Notes under the pieces: generated by a model
What the model saw: the letters and a program-made list of their open reading frames with translations, nothing else
What the model was told of the DNA's origin: nothing
The model's database searches: none
Shown here: piece after piece, positions 1 to 11,900 of the stretch
How the letters are laid out: the number at the start of each line of letters is the position of its first letter
Numbering within the stretch: position 1 is the stretch's first letter
Origin: Adiantum capillus-veneris
Taxonomy: Eukaryota; Streptophyta; Polypodiopsida; Polypodiales; Pteridaceae
Direction of reading: 5' to 3'
Length of the DNA: 64,000 nucleotides
Assembly: GCA_014529385.2 (NCBI GenBank)
Contig: CM043966.1
Coordinates: forward strand, 102,187,087-102,251,086
Translations under genes and position numbers: made by a program

Positions 1-994
1 TCTAGGGAGAAATAAATATTAAAGTTGTAAGTTATGACCAAATTACAAAAATTGTCAAATCCTGTTTTTTAGCCAATTTTAGCTCTTCTATGATTTTTTT
101 GGTGGATTTCATGATATCCAAATGCATTTTTGATTTTCTATGTCGCATATTGTAACATAAATCTAATATTCCTTGAGTTTTGGGGCACCTAATACCCTAT
201 TTTGCATAGTAAACAACGATGGTTGATTTTTTCAATTATAGAAGAAAACGAAGCATTCTAGTATATCAAGTATAGCTTTTTCAATATTGTTAGTTTCTTG
301 TGAAAACTACATGCATTTTGTAGGCAGTAACCATATCTAGTCATAAGGATCAAATTTGGCTAGATATTGAATAGTTTCTATGGGATTCTACAACTCATAA
401 TGTTGAACACAGTTTTTTCATGTTTGCTGTATTTAGCACTTCATCTTTGTCCCCAAGATTCCCTTTGGTAAGAGATGTATTATTCTTTTGACATGATCCA
501 TGGCTCCTCATGAACATAAAGGACAATAGAGAACTAAGAAAACATGCATATATTATCTCTATTGAGCGTGGCTATAGAAACTATGATGATAGGTTTGCGG
601 AATGGTAAAAATTCAACTTTTTTGTACCTATTTATGTTGGCAAAACAAAAAATAGTGAGTGAGAAGCAATCATATGTTCTGATCACCAACCCATTGAAGT
701 TAACTAGGGAATTTATCTCAAGTCCTACAAAAATCCCTAATCTTATCTTTATGCAACAAAATGTAAGAAATGACCGTTTTGATGAAAATGCACTGGTCCA
801 TCAACTTTGGAGGCTTGGTGTGACCAAAAGATGAGAAATTTTACAAGTTTCTTATCTTTTCCATGTGTAGTAGGCCTTGAACTATAACCTCATGAAAGGA
901 TTTTACAAAATGAGCGGATCTACTATGGTTTTGGAGGTTTTTTTCAAAACCCTGAAAGGAAACTTTTATTTCATGTTAGGTTACCAACCTAGTG
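1..994 (-). mobile_element. TTAA-flanked TIR element, copy A (truncated by window edge)
   Basis: This segment is an inverted, diverged copy of 3316-4578. Shared landmarks include the stretch around 740-830 (matching the reverse complement of about 3490-3540) and the stretch around 70-180 (matching about 4080-4150). Its right end reads GGTTACCAACCTAGTG and is followed at once by TTAA (995-998), as in the other copy. The rest of the element lies left of base 1. No protein is recognisable in it. It sits against the gag remnant of a gypsy element, so it probably inserted there. Family assignment is open; the TTAA flank is an inference of piggyBac-like target choice. Confidence 0.6.
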
Positions 995-1860
995 TTAAGA
1001 AGCACTTCAAGGCTCAAGACCCTAAAACACTTGAGGAGGCCATAGTGAAAGACCACATTCATGATGATCTAGATGAAAAGAAATCACATAGTAATCATGG
1101 GCCTGCTAATACACATGGTAATACGTGCACACAGCATGGGCACAATAATTTCTAGTAGAAAATTCTGAAGCAGCTCAAAAAACCAAGGGGTCTTGACGGC
1201 CTCTCTCTTCCGAGATATTTGAGAAGGCTAAAAAAGATAAGTTATACTTTCAATGCTTGGGAAGCATCCATGGCAAAGAGGATTGTCCCAAGAGAAAATC
1301 TGATGCTGAAGGCAAGGAGAAATCAATGCACACGATGCAGTTGCTGCCTCTTGAGTCTTCCTCACGTTTCTTCGAGATGGAGGTAACACACACCAAGGTG
1401 GCGCATGAATGTTGTATCATAGCTTTCATGTGGCAACAGACCTTCGGTCCACATGAGTTAGTGCGTATGTATGGATCTCTTCAAGGGCACAAGGTGCATA
1501 TCTTGGTAGATGACGGTGCCACTCACAATTTCATTAACTACAGATTTGTGGAAAAACTCAAATTGTCCCAGACTCCGAGCTCCCACCACTACAAGGTAGC
1601 AATGATGAACGATTATGATGCCGAAGTATGGGATACTCAAGTCAAAGCTGTACCGTTGAAAATTAGAGGCTCTTCCACATCATCCTTGGATTTCTAGGTT
1701 ATGAATATGGAGCAGGTCAATGTGGTACTTGGTAGACAATGGTTGCATAGCCTAGGACCATCATTGAAGTGTAGCTACGAGCACAACAATCTAATCTTTG
1801 AATCCCATGGCGCACATGTATTGTTGTTAGGAGAGAAGGATGTGCCTTCCTCACCACTGA
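995..1860 (+). pseudogene. Ty3/gypsy gag end and aspartic protease remnant
   Basis: This is the 5' part of a broken gypsy retrotransposon. After the TTAA at 995 the frame reads a gag-like tail (KKHFKAQDPKTLEEAI). From about 1480 to 1560 it shows a retropepsin core, HILVDDGATHNFI, with DDG in place of the usual D-[ST]-G. The stretch VVLGRQWLHSLGP at about 1720-1755 is the conserved end of the gypsy protease. A TAG stop at about 1696 separates the two protease halves. The zinc knuckle expected around 1250 is not intact. The fragment continues into the reverse transcriptase remnant. It cannot be functional, because stops and frameshifts break it and the 5' end is cut by the TIR element. Confidence 0.75.
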
Positions 1861-2952
1861 TATGTACAACAGAGCTTATGAATCTCACTTTTGATAATGA
1901 GATAGAAGAAGTTTTCTTGTGTTACTCATTGCGCCATTTTCTTTCCAATGTTGAATCTATTGACCATTTCTCAATGCCGCATGCTTCTCTCTCATCTCTT
2001 CCAGCAATGGCTAACTCTCAACAAGAAAAGGTTGCTTGTCAGTTAAAAGATTTATTAATGGAATTTCACAATGTTTTTCCTAATGATTTTCCATCAGGAT
2101 TACTGAAGCACGATCTAAGAACCATGGTATAGACATGGCTGTAAGCAGTAAACCAGTCGGTAAACCACTCTACAGAATGAGCTACTCTGAAGCTAATGAG
2201 GTGGAATGTCAACTTGCTGACTATCTTAGCAGATGGTTTATTCAAATGAGCTCTTCACCATGGGCTTCTCCTATCATATTTGTGAACAAAAATGATGGTA
2301 GTATGCGCATATGCATAAACTACCATGGATTAAATGAGATCTCATATCATTGTTAAGAACAAGTACCCATTACCATGCATGGATGAGTTGTTCCACAAGC
2401 TCACTCATGCTCGTATTTTTACGAAGATAGACTTGCGATCGGGCTATCACCAAGTACGTATTTGACTTGTTGATATACCCAAAACTGCATCTCAAAAAAG
2501 GTTCGGATATTACGAGTTTTTGGTTATTCCTTTTGGGTTAACCAATGTGCCCGCAACATTCATGACACTCATGGATAGTGTTTGGAGACCGTACTTGGGC
2601 AAATTTCTTATCGTTTTTCTCGATGATATTCTCGTATATAGTGCTTCTGAGCACTTGCAACATCTGAAGCAGTGTTTAAATTGCTACGAGAAAATAATTT
2701 ATATGCCAAAGCATCAAAGTGTGACTTTCTCAAGGACGAAATTCACTATCTAGGGCATGTTATCTCAGCTACTAGGCTGCACATGGATCAATCCAAAGTG
2801 GATGCCATTCGGAGATGGCCCTCTCCTAAAAATCTGGAAGAGTTACATATTTTCTTGAGATGTGCATATTTTTATCAACAGTTTGTTAAAAATTATGCTA
2901 ATATTGTTGTTCCAATGACGGACCAACTGAAAGAATCTACAAACCACTAGAA
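1861..2952 (+). pseudogene. Ty3/gypsy reverse transcriptase remnant
   Basis: Gypsy RT blocks appear in order but in several frames. SSPWASPIIFVNKNDGSMRI (about 2250-2310) is the palm/fingers block. YHQV follows at about 2448. At 2520-2640 come PFGLTNVPATF and the catalytic FLDDILVYS, in which the DD pair is kept. LYAKASKCDF and the LGHVIS block lie at 2690-2770. The connection region IRRWPSPKNLEEL follows, and homology stops near 2950 within the segment before RNase H. At least three frame changes (near 2350, 2500 and 2690) make it a pseudogene. RNase H and integrase are absent downstream. The family resembles the minus-strand fragment at 5180-7672, but RT is present in both, so they are not two halves of one copy. 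Confidence 0.85.
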
Positions 2953-3311
2953 CTGCAATATATGTGTGAATGCCCATAGTTGAGGTACAGGACAAACCAG
3001 AATCACCTATCGTTTCTACCATGGAGACTATGGCTTCCACTTAATCCTCCCAACTTAAAAATGACGCAAATGAAGTGCACATCGAGAAGTTGGACCTTAT
3101 TTATCATGCAGTAAATGTTTTGTGTCCTACGACTCACTATTAGCTTGTTGGAAAGAAATAAAAAGAAAAGGGAAGTACCCCGCCTCCCTGGATGTTGAAC
3201 TATCTTAGGGTGGCTCCCTTTATCAACAACCGATATACCTGGTCATTATTATTGTGGGCAGTTGTTGCCATGGCTAAGTAGGAGTATGGCCTTCTATGTA
3301 ACCTTTTTAGT
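2953..3311. other. Unassigned spacer
   Basis: No open frame, tRNA-like fold or repeat was recognised between the end of the gypsy RT remnant and the TTAA that precedes the TIR element copy B. Confidence 0.5.
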
Positions 3312-3315
3312 TTAA

Positions 3316-4578
3316 CACTAGTCTGGTAACCTAACAAGACATAAAAGTGTCTTTTCAGGGTTTGGGAAAAAAATCCAAAACCATGATAGCTCCACTCATT
3401 TTAAAAAACCCTTTCATGCGCTTATAGTACATGGACTACTACGTATGGAAAAAATGAGAAACTTGTAAAAAATTTAATTTCTTGGTCACAACAAGCCTCC
3501 AAAGTTGATGGACCAGTGCATTTGGCCCAAAACACCCATTTCTTTACGGTTGATTGCATAAAACATATGGTTGCTTTTTCCTCACTATTTTTTTTGGGGA
3601 AAAAAAAAGGTACAAAAAAGTTACATTTTTTCCAGGATGCGTACCTATCATCAAAGTTTCTATAGTCACGCTCAATATTGATACTATATAGATGTTTTCT
3701 TATTTTCCTTTGGGCCATTGGATTCAAAAGAAGCCATGGAGCATGTCAAAAGAATAATGGATCTCTTACTAAATGGAACCTTGGGGACAATGATGAAGTG
3801 CTAAATACAACAAACATGAAAAAATTGGGTTTAGCATTATGACCTCTAGAATCCCAAAGAAAGTACTCAATATCTAGCCAAATTTGTAATTTATGATTAG
3901 ATATGGTTACTACCTACAAAATACACACAATTGGCCTAAGAAACTAGCAATATTGAGAAAGCTATACTTGCTACACTAAAATGTATCATATTCTTTAGCA
4001 ATCAAAAAACTCAACCATCATCATACACTATGCTATATAGCATATTAGGTCCCCCAAAACTCAAGGAAGATCAGCTTTATGCTATACATGTCACTTACAC
4101 AATCAAAATTGCATTTGGATATCAAGAAAGCCACCAAAAATTCATAAAAGTGCTAATTTTGGCCAAATAACAGGATTATGCAAGTCTTGTAAGTTGGTCA
4201 TGACTTTCAATTTTAACACTTAGATCTCCCTAGAAGCATCAAAACATGTTGAGAGCTATGAAAGCTTATCCTCTAGCAATCTAAACCTCACAAACATGAA
4301 GTTTAGAGTGGTAGTGTTACAAAGATTTGAGAAAAGCCAAAAACAGGACCTGTTTTTTCACACAATTTAGGTTCAAAAATGTTGTGCAAGAGTAAGGTTA
4401 ATGGTGAGCGTTATTCCAAAAAAAAAGTCAAGTTGTTTTCAACTCATAAGACAACTTTGTGGATATATAGCACCTAGAAATTCATTTTCATAGTCTTCAA
4501 ATAATTCAAGCTAATTGGTCACCTAACATGACACAAAAGTGTCCAAGGACATAAAAGTGTCCTGTTACCATTCTAGTA
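3316..4578 (+). mobile_element. TTAA-flanked TIR element, copy B (1,263 bp, non-coding)
   Basis: The left end reads CACTAGTCTGGTAACC and the reverse complement of the right end reads TACTAGAATGGTAACAGG, so 12 of the first 15 positions match as a terminal inverted repeat. TTAA lies immediately outside both ends (3312-3315 and 4579-4582), which fits a 4-bp TTAA target duplication. A subterminal palindrome, GACATAAAAGTGTC, occurs at 3338-3351 and 4548-4561, with a variant at about 4530. The interior has no credible open frame, so this would be a non-autonomous element. It is about 3.3 kb from an inverted copy at 1-994. The piggyBac-like label rests only on TTAA; a MITE of another superfamily remains possible. 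Confidence 0.6.
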
Positions 4579-4737
4579 TTAATATATATTTAAACTGACT
4601 ATTGTGAGTTTGTGAAACAAATTTAATTGATAAAGTATAGCACTTGATAAGAAAGTGCTACATTTGGACGTAACTCACAAGCAAATATTCATATGCATCA
4701 TGGAAAAGCTAAGGAGCAAGATGCGAAGGTGGGAGTA

Positions 4738-5034
4738 TATAACTTGGCATAAGTGAAAATAATTTTGCAAGAGCGAGTATCAGAGAACATGACAATAGTT
4801 GAGGATCGGATTTACTTGGAGCCGGTCCCCCCTCCAAAAGGCTTTTTTATTATATATTCTTCCATCAAGAGAGACTTGGTACAATACAATCTTTGTGTTC
4901 CTTGTGACCTTGGTGATGCTATGAAGACGGAAAGATTCATGCATCACGAGCATAACATAAACTTTGTAAAAGAATTAACCATCCTTGGCCTCAATCCCAA
5001 GGCCTCAAACACCTTTGAAGGTGTAGAGAGCTAG
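4738..5034. repeat. Direct repeat R1, copy 1
   Basis: This roughly 290-bp block recurs in the same orientation at 7676-8000. Shared landmarks are ACTTTTGCAAGAG-like sequence, TTGAGGA(T/C)C(G/A)GATTTA, GAGACTTGGTA and GCATAACATAAACTTTG. The two copies bracket a minus-strand gypsy fragment. I could not find TG...CA ends, a primer site or a polypurine tract in the right places, so I do not call them LTRs. No known protein was recognised in it. Confidence 0.65.
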
Positions 5035-5149
5035 CGGGGAATGAGGTTAGGGAAGAGGAAGAAGAATCATTCATAGGATAAAGAAAGAGTTCCTTACTTA
5101 TCATCGCTCTTCTTGCTTAGCATAGCATAATAGCATAGTACCTTGACTC

Positions 5150-6290
5150 CTTCTTGGAAAGCAGCAAGACAATGTTTCTCATTTGCATACTTCTTACATG
5201 GATCTTGAGTTTGCTTAACAATCAATCGAGCAACTCAAAGCATATTAAAATGGTCATGGAGAAAATTCTTCACTGTTTGTATCTTCTCCCTGGACAACCC
5301 CACCATAACGTGTGATCTAGGTTGAAAACCATATAAAAGCATAAGTGGACTAAACCTTGGAGTCACATGCTTTGAACTATTATAAGATATTCCAATGTAG
5401 GCAAGTAGTCTTCCCAATTGGTTTCTTCTTGCTAACGTACACTCGTAGCAGATCCTCTAGCACTTTATTAACCCTTTCGGTTTGACCATTTGTTTGTGGA
5501 TGATCAGTCGTACTAAGATCAAGTGTAGTTTCCAAATTTTGGAACATAGCTCTCCAGAAGTGATTATCAAACTTTTGATCTCTATCACTAATGATACTAG
5601 CTGGAATACCATAGATTCTATATATATGCTCTATAAATAGCTGTGCTAATTCCGGTGTCTTAACCGTAGTCTTAGCAGGAATGAATCGACACATCTTTGT
5701 TAGATGGTCTACAATTACCCATATGGAATCATGGCCACGATTTTTATTAGGTAGTCCTATTGAAAAATCCATAGAGATACTCTCCCACTTACCTTGTGGA
5801 ATCCCTAAAGGATGTAAAATGCCACCTACCTTGAGGCACTCTACCTTAATAACTTGGCACTATTGGCAGTTTAGTATGTACTCTTGAACATCATGATGTA
5901 AGCCTAGCCAATAAAATTTCCATCAAACTAAGGGATAGGTCCTACGAATATCCAGATGACCAGCACTTCGACCATCGTGACACTCAAATAATAACTGGCA
6001 CCTAGTGTCTGAGTCCTTTGGCACACATACTCTCCCCTTGTGGAGTAAGTAGCCATTGTCAATGGAAAAGTTCTTCCATCGATTAAGCTCTTCTTGAGTA
6101 GGGTTGGAGTTCTCTGTGTTGGAGTTTTTATCTGCGCGTGCAAAAACATGTTGATTTGGCCGTGCAGAAACATGTGAGTGTGAGGGATCTATTCTTAAAA
6201 GTGCACTCCACACTTTAGCATATGATTGATCTTGTGCACACTTTACACGTAATGACTCCAAAAATTCACTCTTTATTTATGTGAAAGCAA
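5150..6290 (-). pseudogene. Ty3/gypsy integrase remnant
   Basis: Read on the minus strand this contains the zinc-binding and catalytic parts of a gypsy integrase. The segment ECHDGRSAGHLDIRRTYP (about 5980-5925) is the HHCC region; the second half, the CC pair, is broken. The core at 5772-5400 has MDFSIGLP, WVIVDHLTKMCRFIP, SDRDQKF and HPQTNGQTERVN, so all three D, D and E positions are still visible. The next frame has YNSSKHVTPRFSPLMLLYGFQPRS (about 5385-5290), the usual segment after the core. Frameshifts occur near 5400 and 5920. It is a dead fragment downstream of the RT/RNase H remnant of the same element. Confidence 0.85.
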
Positions 6291-7672
6291 GTGAATTAAT
6301 CTGAGGCATCCCGCTTAGTGCATCCGCTACTACATTATATCACCCCTTGCGATATCATATCTTATGCGATCATAATCTTGAAGGATCTCCGCCCATCTAG
6401 CTTTACGACCCTTCAATTTCGTATGAGTAGTAAACCATCTTATACTCTCATGGCCAAATATTACTTCAAACTCGGCACCATATAAATAGTGTCACCACTT
6501 TTGTAACGCGTAGACTATGGCATATATAGAGCTCCCTCTCATAGAAAGAATAATTTTGTTGAGCTCTATCCAACGTTTTACTTTCAAGGGCTATAGGTCT
6601 TCCCTCCTATAGAAGTACCACACCAATTGCTTTATCACTAGTATCGGTCTCTACCACAAACGGCTTAAGTGGATCAACGATTTCTAGGATAGGAGAAGTG
6701 GCTACAACTACCTTGAGCTGTTCAAAACTGCATTGTTGAGCTTCTTCCCGAGAAAAGGTCTTACCTTTTGAAATAAGTTGATCCTTCATAGGAACAATGA
6801 TTTTGGCCTAATCACGGATATATTGTCGATAAAATTCAGCCATGCCTAAGAAGATTGAAGCTCCCCTTCCGTGTTGGGATATGGCCATCGAATAATGGCA
6901 AGGACCTTGTGAGTTTCCATCTTGATATCAGAATAAGATATCACCCAACCGATGTTATGTATCTCTGTTTTAAAGAAATCGCACTCGCTTGGCTTAGCAT
7001 ACAAGGCCTACGTTCGTAGCTGTTCGAACACTAATTGTAAGTGTTCTATGTGTTCATCTTCAATCTTACTATAAATGAGAATGTCATCAAGGAAATCCAC
7101 AACAAAATTTTCAAGCTAGGAACGTAAGACACTCTCCATGAGTATCATAAATGTAGCTGAAGCATTGGTTAAACCAAAAGGCATAACCAAAAACTCATAA
7201 TGTCCGAATCATTTTCTAAAGACAGTCTTAGAGATATATTTCAAAAGGATATGCACCTGGTGGTATCTTGAATGAAGATCTATCTCTGTATAATATCTTG
7301 CCCCACGGAGTTGATTAAAAAACTCATCCACTTGAGACAGAGGATACTTGTTCTTGATGGCTACTACATTTAATCTGTGTAATCTATGCACATGCGCATA
7401 GTACCATCTTTCTTTTTTACCAATAGAATTGGCAATGCCCAAGGCGAGGTGCTAGGTCCAATGAAACCACGGGCGAGGTAGTCAGCCAACTGACGCTCAA
7501 ACTCCTTGGCCCCATAGTAGCACTCATATGATAAGGTGGTTTTGTAATGGAAATGACCCATGAACTTTGAGAATAGCGAAATCAAGAGAATTAAAGAGAG
7601 CATTTTTGTGAGACTACTTTTGAGAACATAGAGGGTGAACTCAATTAGCAGTAGCAACATAACCATTATACT
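6291..7672 (-). pseudogene. Ty3/gypsy reverse transcriptase and RNase H remnant
   Basis: On the minus strand RT begins abruptly at about 7670 with [20 protein letters not shown] and [13 protein letters not shown]. It continues through NKYPLSQVDEFFNQL, DLHSRYHQV and a frame-broken PFGLTNAS / DFLDDIL region around 7190-7080. RNase H shows EIVDPLKPFVVETDTSDKAIGVVLL (6685-6607), with the first catalytic Asp kept in ETDTS. The following HYLYGAEFEV-like segment at about 6490-6450 is in another frame. The N-terminal third of RT, and any protease or gag, are missing; the right boundary meets direct repeat R1 copy 2. Many stops and frameshifts exclude function. Confidence 0.85.
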
Positions 7673-7675
7673 TAA

Positions 7676-7701
7676 TTAACTCGGCATGAACAATACTTTT
7701 G

Positions 7702-7747
<46 letters not shown>

Positions 7748-8000
7748 AGAGAACTTGACAAGAGTTGAGGACCAGATTTATGTGGAGCCTTGGTCCACCC
7801 TCCAATAGGTTTTGTATTATAGATTCTCCCATAAAGAGAGACTTGGTATAATACAATCTTTGTATACCTTGTGACCTTGGTGATGCTATGATTCAGATGG
7901 AAATCTTCATGCATCATGAGCATAACATAAACTTTGTAAAAGCATTAACCATCCCCAGCCTCAATCCTAAGGCCTCAAACACCTTCAAAGGTGGAGAGAT
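7676..8000. repeat. Direct repeat R1, copy 2, with GA microsatellite
   Basis: This is the second copy of the block at 4738-5034. Near its left end it carries a (GA)n run at about 7707-7743 that copy 1 lacks (copy 1 has only GAGCGAG there), so the microsatellite grew after duplication. The two copies enclose the minus-strand gypsy fragment. Confidence 0.65.
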
Positions 8001-8639
8001 GGAATAGGAGTTGGTCTCTTCAAACAGCTTATTCCAGTGTTATAATTTAGAGCTACCGGTTATCTCGTCAGTTCAGTTAATGAGACTGGAAGAGAGTACT
8101 AGACTGAGATAGATAACTGAATTGGAATGACATAATAAAATGAAAGACATAAGTGGGAGACTAGGAATGGTATTTGCAGATTCAGATTAATAGTTCAAGG
8201 ATAACCAATACAGTGTACAATGGATTAAATCTCCTATGATTACAAGAGTAATGATTATAGAGGTGAATCTAGATGCTAAGAGTTCGTAAACCAAAACTGC
8301 TTAGAAAGCCAAAAGCCAAAAAGACAAGAAGTCTAGAAGCCCGCGGTTACAATGTAGCCAGTCCTATTTCTGGCTCACAGGAGTTATTGCAGTAACTACC
8401 TACGATAATTACTACGAGTGTGATTGCTCCCACTTCCTACTGGTTGGCCTTCTAAGGGGCAGTTCCCACTGGGACTCTCCTTGCCTTCTACATCCTTCCC
8501 TCCTTTCTTGAATTTTGGTATAACTCTAAAATTTCCTTTGTCTAGAAAAATTCCATTGAAACCCTAAACCCTAAACCCTTTTCGTTGTTGAGTTGGCCGA
8601 TGTTCCTCACGATAGTACTCTTTTGGTATTGCTAGCTTT
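8001..8639. other. Unassigned spacer with telo-box-like repeat
   Basis: No gene was recognised. Three AAACCCT units occur at 8559-8580, the sequence of Arabidopsis-type telomere repeats and of promoter telo-boxes. Three units are too few to call an old telomere. The 5' LTR of the LARD-like element starts 60 bp downstream. Confidence 0.45.
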
Positions 8640-8813
8640 TGTCAGGACACAGGTCATGTACCCTAAGAACTAGGCTAGGCAAGAGGACTACGGCCAAGGG
8701 CCAAGCTAGGCAGTGTGGACAAGGGATCTGTTTAGGGCAAGGGGCTAGGAGCCCACCTATAAAGGGAGGTTGGGAGGAGGATCCAGAAGAGCCTAGTTGC
8801 CTAGTTTCTTATA
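8640..8813 (+). repeat. 5' LTR of LARD-like element
   Basis: It pairs with 14368-14542. A TATAAA box lies at 8758-8763 in the context CCCACCTATAAAGGG, also present in the 3' copy at 14487-14492. The 3' LTR carries a few substitutions and a small indel near CAAGAGGACTACGG, so the copies are similar but not identical. Confidence 0.88.
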
Positions 8814-8814
8814 T

Positions 8815-8826
8815 TGGTATCAGAGC
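8815..8826 (+). promoter_or_regulatory. Primer binding site (initiator tRNA-Met type)
   Basis: TGGTATCAGAGC directly follows the LTR end. This is the standard plant tRNA-Met primer site for first-strand synthesis, and it defines the element as plus-oriented. Confidence 0.92.
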
Positions 8827-8889
8827 TTCTGGCTATGGAGGTGGAGTACGGTTTTCGCTTCTTCTTTGTCACGCATGGCAGGCATGGAG

Positions 8890-8892
<3 letters not shown>

Positions 8893-8971
<79 letters not shown>
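8893..8971 (+). repeat. (CT)n microsatellite, about 39 units
   Basis: An uninterrupted CT run lies shortly after the primer site, in the leader of the LARD-like element. The long serine/leucine open frames that span it are artefacts of the dinucleotide repeat. Confidence 0.97.
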
Positions 8972-8975
<4 letters not shown>

Positions 8976-11900
8976 TACAACGTATGGCTAGGGAATGCTT
9001 TATCTTCGCACGTTTTCATGCTTGCGAGTCACGACTATCGTTTGCTGCCTGCAAGAAGAACAAAGAGAAGGACGTCCTTAGCTTGCTTCAATGCAAAGTC
9101 ATGCTTATTCGTGTGGCTCTTCTTGATTTTCTGTAGCGGAAAGCTTTTGCAGATGGTGCATGCCTGCGATGATAAAACATCCACATCAGTAAGATGCCAG
9201 CCCATGGATGCACGATAATCAAATGGAGGCTTGGAAAAGCATCACCACAGTATATACGAGAATCAGATGAAGGACCAAAAAAGCTAAATTTGTTTTCTCT
9301 CGGCCTACTCTTCGGGTGGACTTACCCTCAAAATCACCACTAGAAGCCTATGGAACTTAACGAAAATCTGGACAGCGTCCCTGGCTTTATTATGAACGGC
9401 TTGGATTTACACCCAACATGTGGAAAGGATGCATAAGGATGTTGTGCTCAGCCTAGAATACGATCATGAAGTTGAAAGTACCAGAAATGCCCAGAGGCAT
9501 ACCGTGGATTTAGTCCAGGAACCCATTGACCGCTACATAAATAATTCAACGTGTTTGGTAAGGTAGGCATGCAAACTCTTCGACAACCTTACGTTCACTT
9601 TGCAGTTGTTCTTTGACAACCTTACGTTCAATTTGTAGTTGAAGGTGAAGAAGAAAAACCTGATTTCCGCTCAAATCGGGCCATTGAGGCTGGATTTGCG
9701 ATCTGGATCACCAAGAAGATCATGTTTTGCGCTCCATATCACCAGGCTGCCTAGCGATCTCGGTTTTGCTGCTCAGGCCAAGAGAAGAGAGAGGGTGCTA
9801 GTGGCGCCCAGATTAAAGCTTACACAAGCCAAACTCGCTTGTGAGGCAAGGGTGCACTCATTAAGCCCAGAACTGCTTCGTTTTCTTCCCACAGAATTTA
9901 ATTTCGGGCTTATATGTGTAGGCGGAGCTTCACGCACCAAAACTGCCGAATAATTGCAAGAATCATGCAAAAATTTTCCTCTTGGCTGAGGCACTCCTTC
10001 CTAAATGAGCATCAGAATATGCAGATCTTGGCTTGCAACCTCGGCTCATGACATGCAATCAGCGTTTCAAGTTGGAGCGAATCCCAACTTGGTTTTACAC
10101 TCGCGATATCTGCTGAAGTAATTCATTTTCAAGATGTCTATAAGATGATGCTTAATGGACACAAGCACATGGCGGATTCTTGGCATGTGACACCGACATC
10201 TCCACCAAGTTATCTATCCTGGTATGCTCTTAATTTCATGCAAGAATCATTTTCTTTATGAGTTCTATTATGCATATCTTAGAGTAGGACTCCGTGTGTC
10301 AGGCATGTAAGACATGTCTAGACAACATGTACGACACGCCTTGGTGTACATGTGTACCTACAATTTTTCTATGGCAACCCGCCTATAAGGAAGAAACCCA
10401 TTCCTAGGAGGATTATAGGAAACTTATGGCATGCATGGCATGTTCGTATGTTGATTGAGTTGATTAAGCAAGATTTCACAAGGTGTGATCCATGCATACA
10501 AGGCATGTTTTTATGCTTGCAAGGGATTTGAACCTCATCAATAAGTGTCTGTGGCATGGTTGTGAGTGTCCGTATGTTATGCTTGTAGCACCAGGGGCAC
10601 TATTTGTTCGAGTCAGAGTAAACTATTGTATGTGGAAGGTTACTTTGACCTACTCTGTATGCATGGCGAGGACATGCCCTTACGGATTGGGCATAATCTT
10701 GCATCCTTGAGGAAAGTATGCATTTGGATTCATGATACGGGCATGTCCCTAGTTATTGCATGAGCCATGGTTTACTCGCTCATGCTCTTTATGAATTTTC
10801 CACGTGTGCCAATGAGCCATATATGCAAGGCATATACCAGCTCTTGATGGTATTCCCTTACCAGGTTGTATGGGCAAACCAAGGCCGGTTTCTGAATCCA
10901 TGAAGATTTCAGTGATATCCCAAGGTAACGCAAATCCTACTACCATGACAGCAAGGCCAGTCGTGATAGCATGCCGTACTCACATGCAGGTAAAGTCGCT
11001 TGTCAAAGCATGAAGGCTTGGCAAAGCTTAGCATGCATGGCATGCAAGGCATGCATGAGGGTCTGAAGTTAACCATCATGTCACTCGCATGATATGGTTG
11101 AGACTCATTACATGTTGCTTGGGACTCTCTTGTTTTCCCGAATTCGTATCCACCCTACTCACATGAGGGTCTGAAGTTAACCATCATGTCACTCGCATGA
11201 TATGGTTGAGACTCATTACATGTTGCTTCGGACTCTCTTGTTTGCCCGAATTGGTATCCACCCTACTCGCATGACAAGGCATACTCTGCGAGTTGAGCAT
11301 GACCTCGTATGTTGAGTGAGGGTACACCTTTTTTATTCATGGAGATGCTCTCTCCCTTATGATTGCACGTACTATGGTTTACTTGCTCCAGAGCTACATG
11401 ACACACTGCTACGAGCGTGTGTTCGAGATTTCAACAGGGAATATGCAAGGCCTAATTCTAGTGGTTGTCCATTCGAGACTTTTTGATACTTTGGTGAGAC
11501 ACGGTTTCTCCTTTGTGTGGGAAAAAAAAGTTGTGTTCAACTCTCTTGTCTTCGAGATAAACTCTCATCGAGCAAAATATGTATGCTATGTATACACCAC
11601 ATCTACGGCATGTGGAGAGTTGTAAAATGCAACAATACAGCTGCTTGAGTTGTTGTTATTTCTTGACTTGTGCAAGACACAACTAGGATTTGGTAAGCAA
11701 GGCTTGTCTGACTTCAAGCGGGGCTAGGAGCCATGAACTTCTCTTGTGAACATCTAGTTGTGTCACTACAGTGTTGGGATTTAAAGAATGTCTACCAAGT
11801 TGCAAGTGTAGTATACACTTGAGGTGTTTTGTCCTTACATGCAAGGCATGAGGATCAGTTTCAGCATATTGACGTTAATGGACAGTCAAGAGTCTTGTTA

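Noticed and set aside
1-7672. One gypsy element split by an inversion (plus fragment at 995-2952, minus fragment at 5150-7672)
   Set aside because: Both fragments contain the same RT region, so they are separate copies and not halves of one.
4738-8000. Complete gypsy element with R1 copies as LTRs
   Set aside because: No TG...CA ends, primer site or polypurine tract are in place, and RT starts in the middle of the domain next to the repeat.
8559-8580. Interstitial telomere
   Set aside because: Only three heptamer units are present, with no longer degenerate array around them.
8639-9218. Open frames rich in Leu/Ser through the CT run
   Set aside because: They owe their length to the (CT)n dinucleotide repeat, which has no stop in any frame, and lie in the untranslated leader of the LARD-like element.
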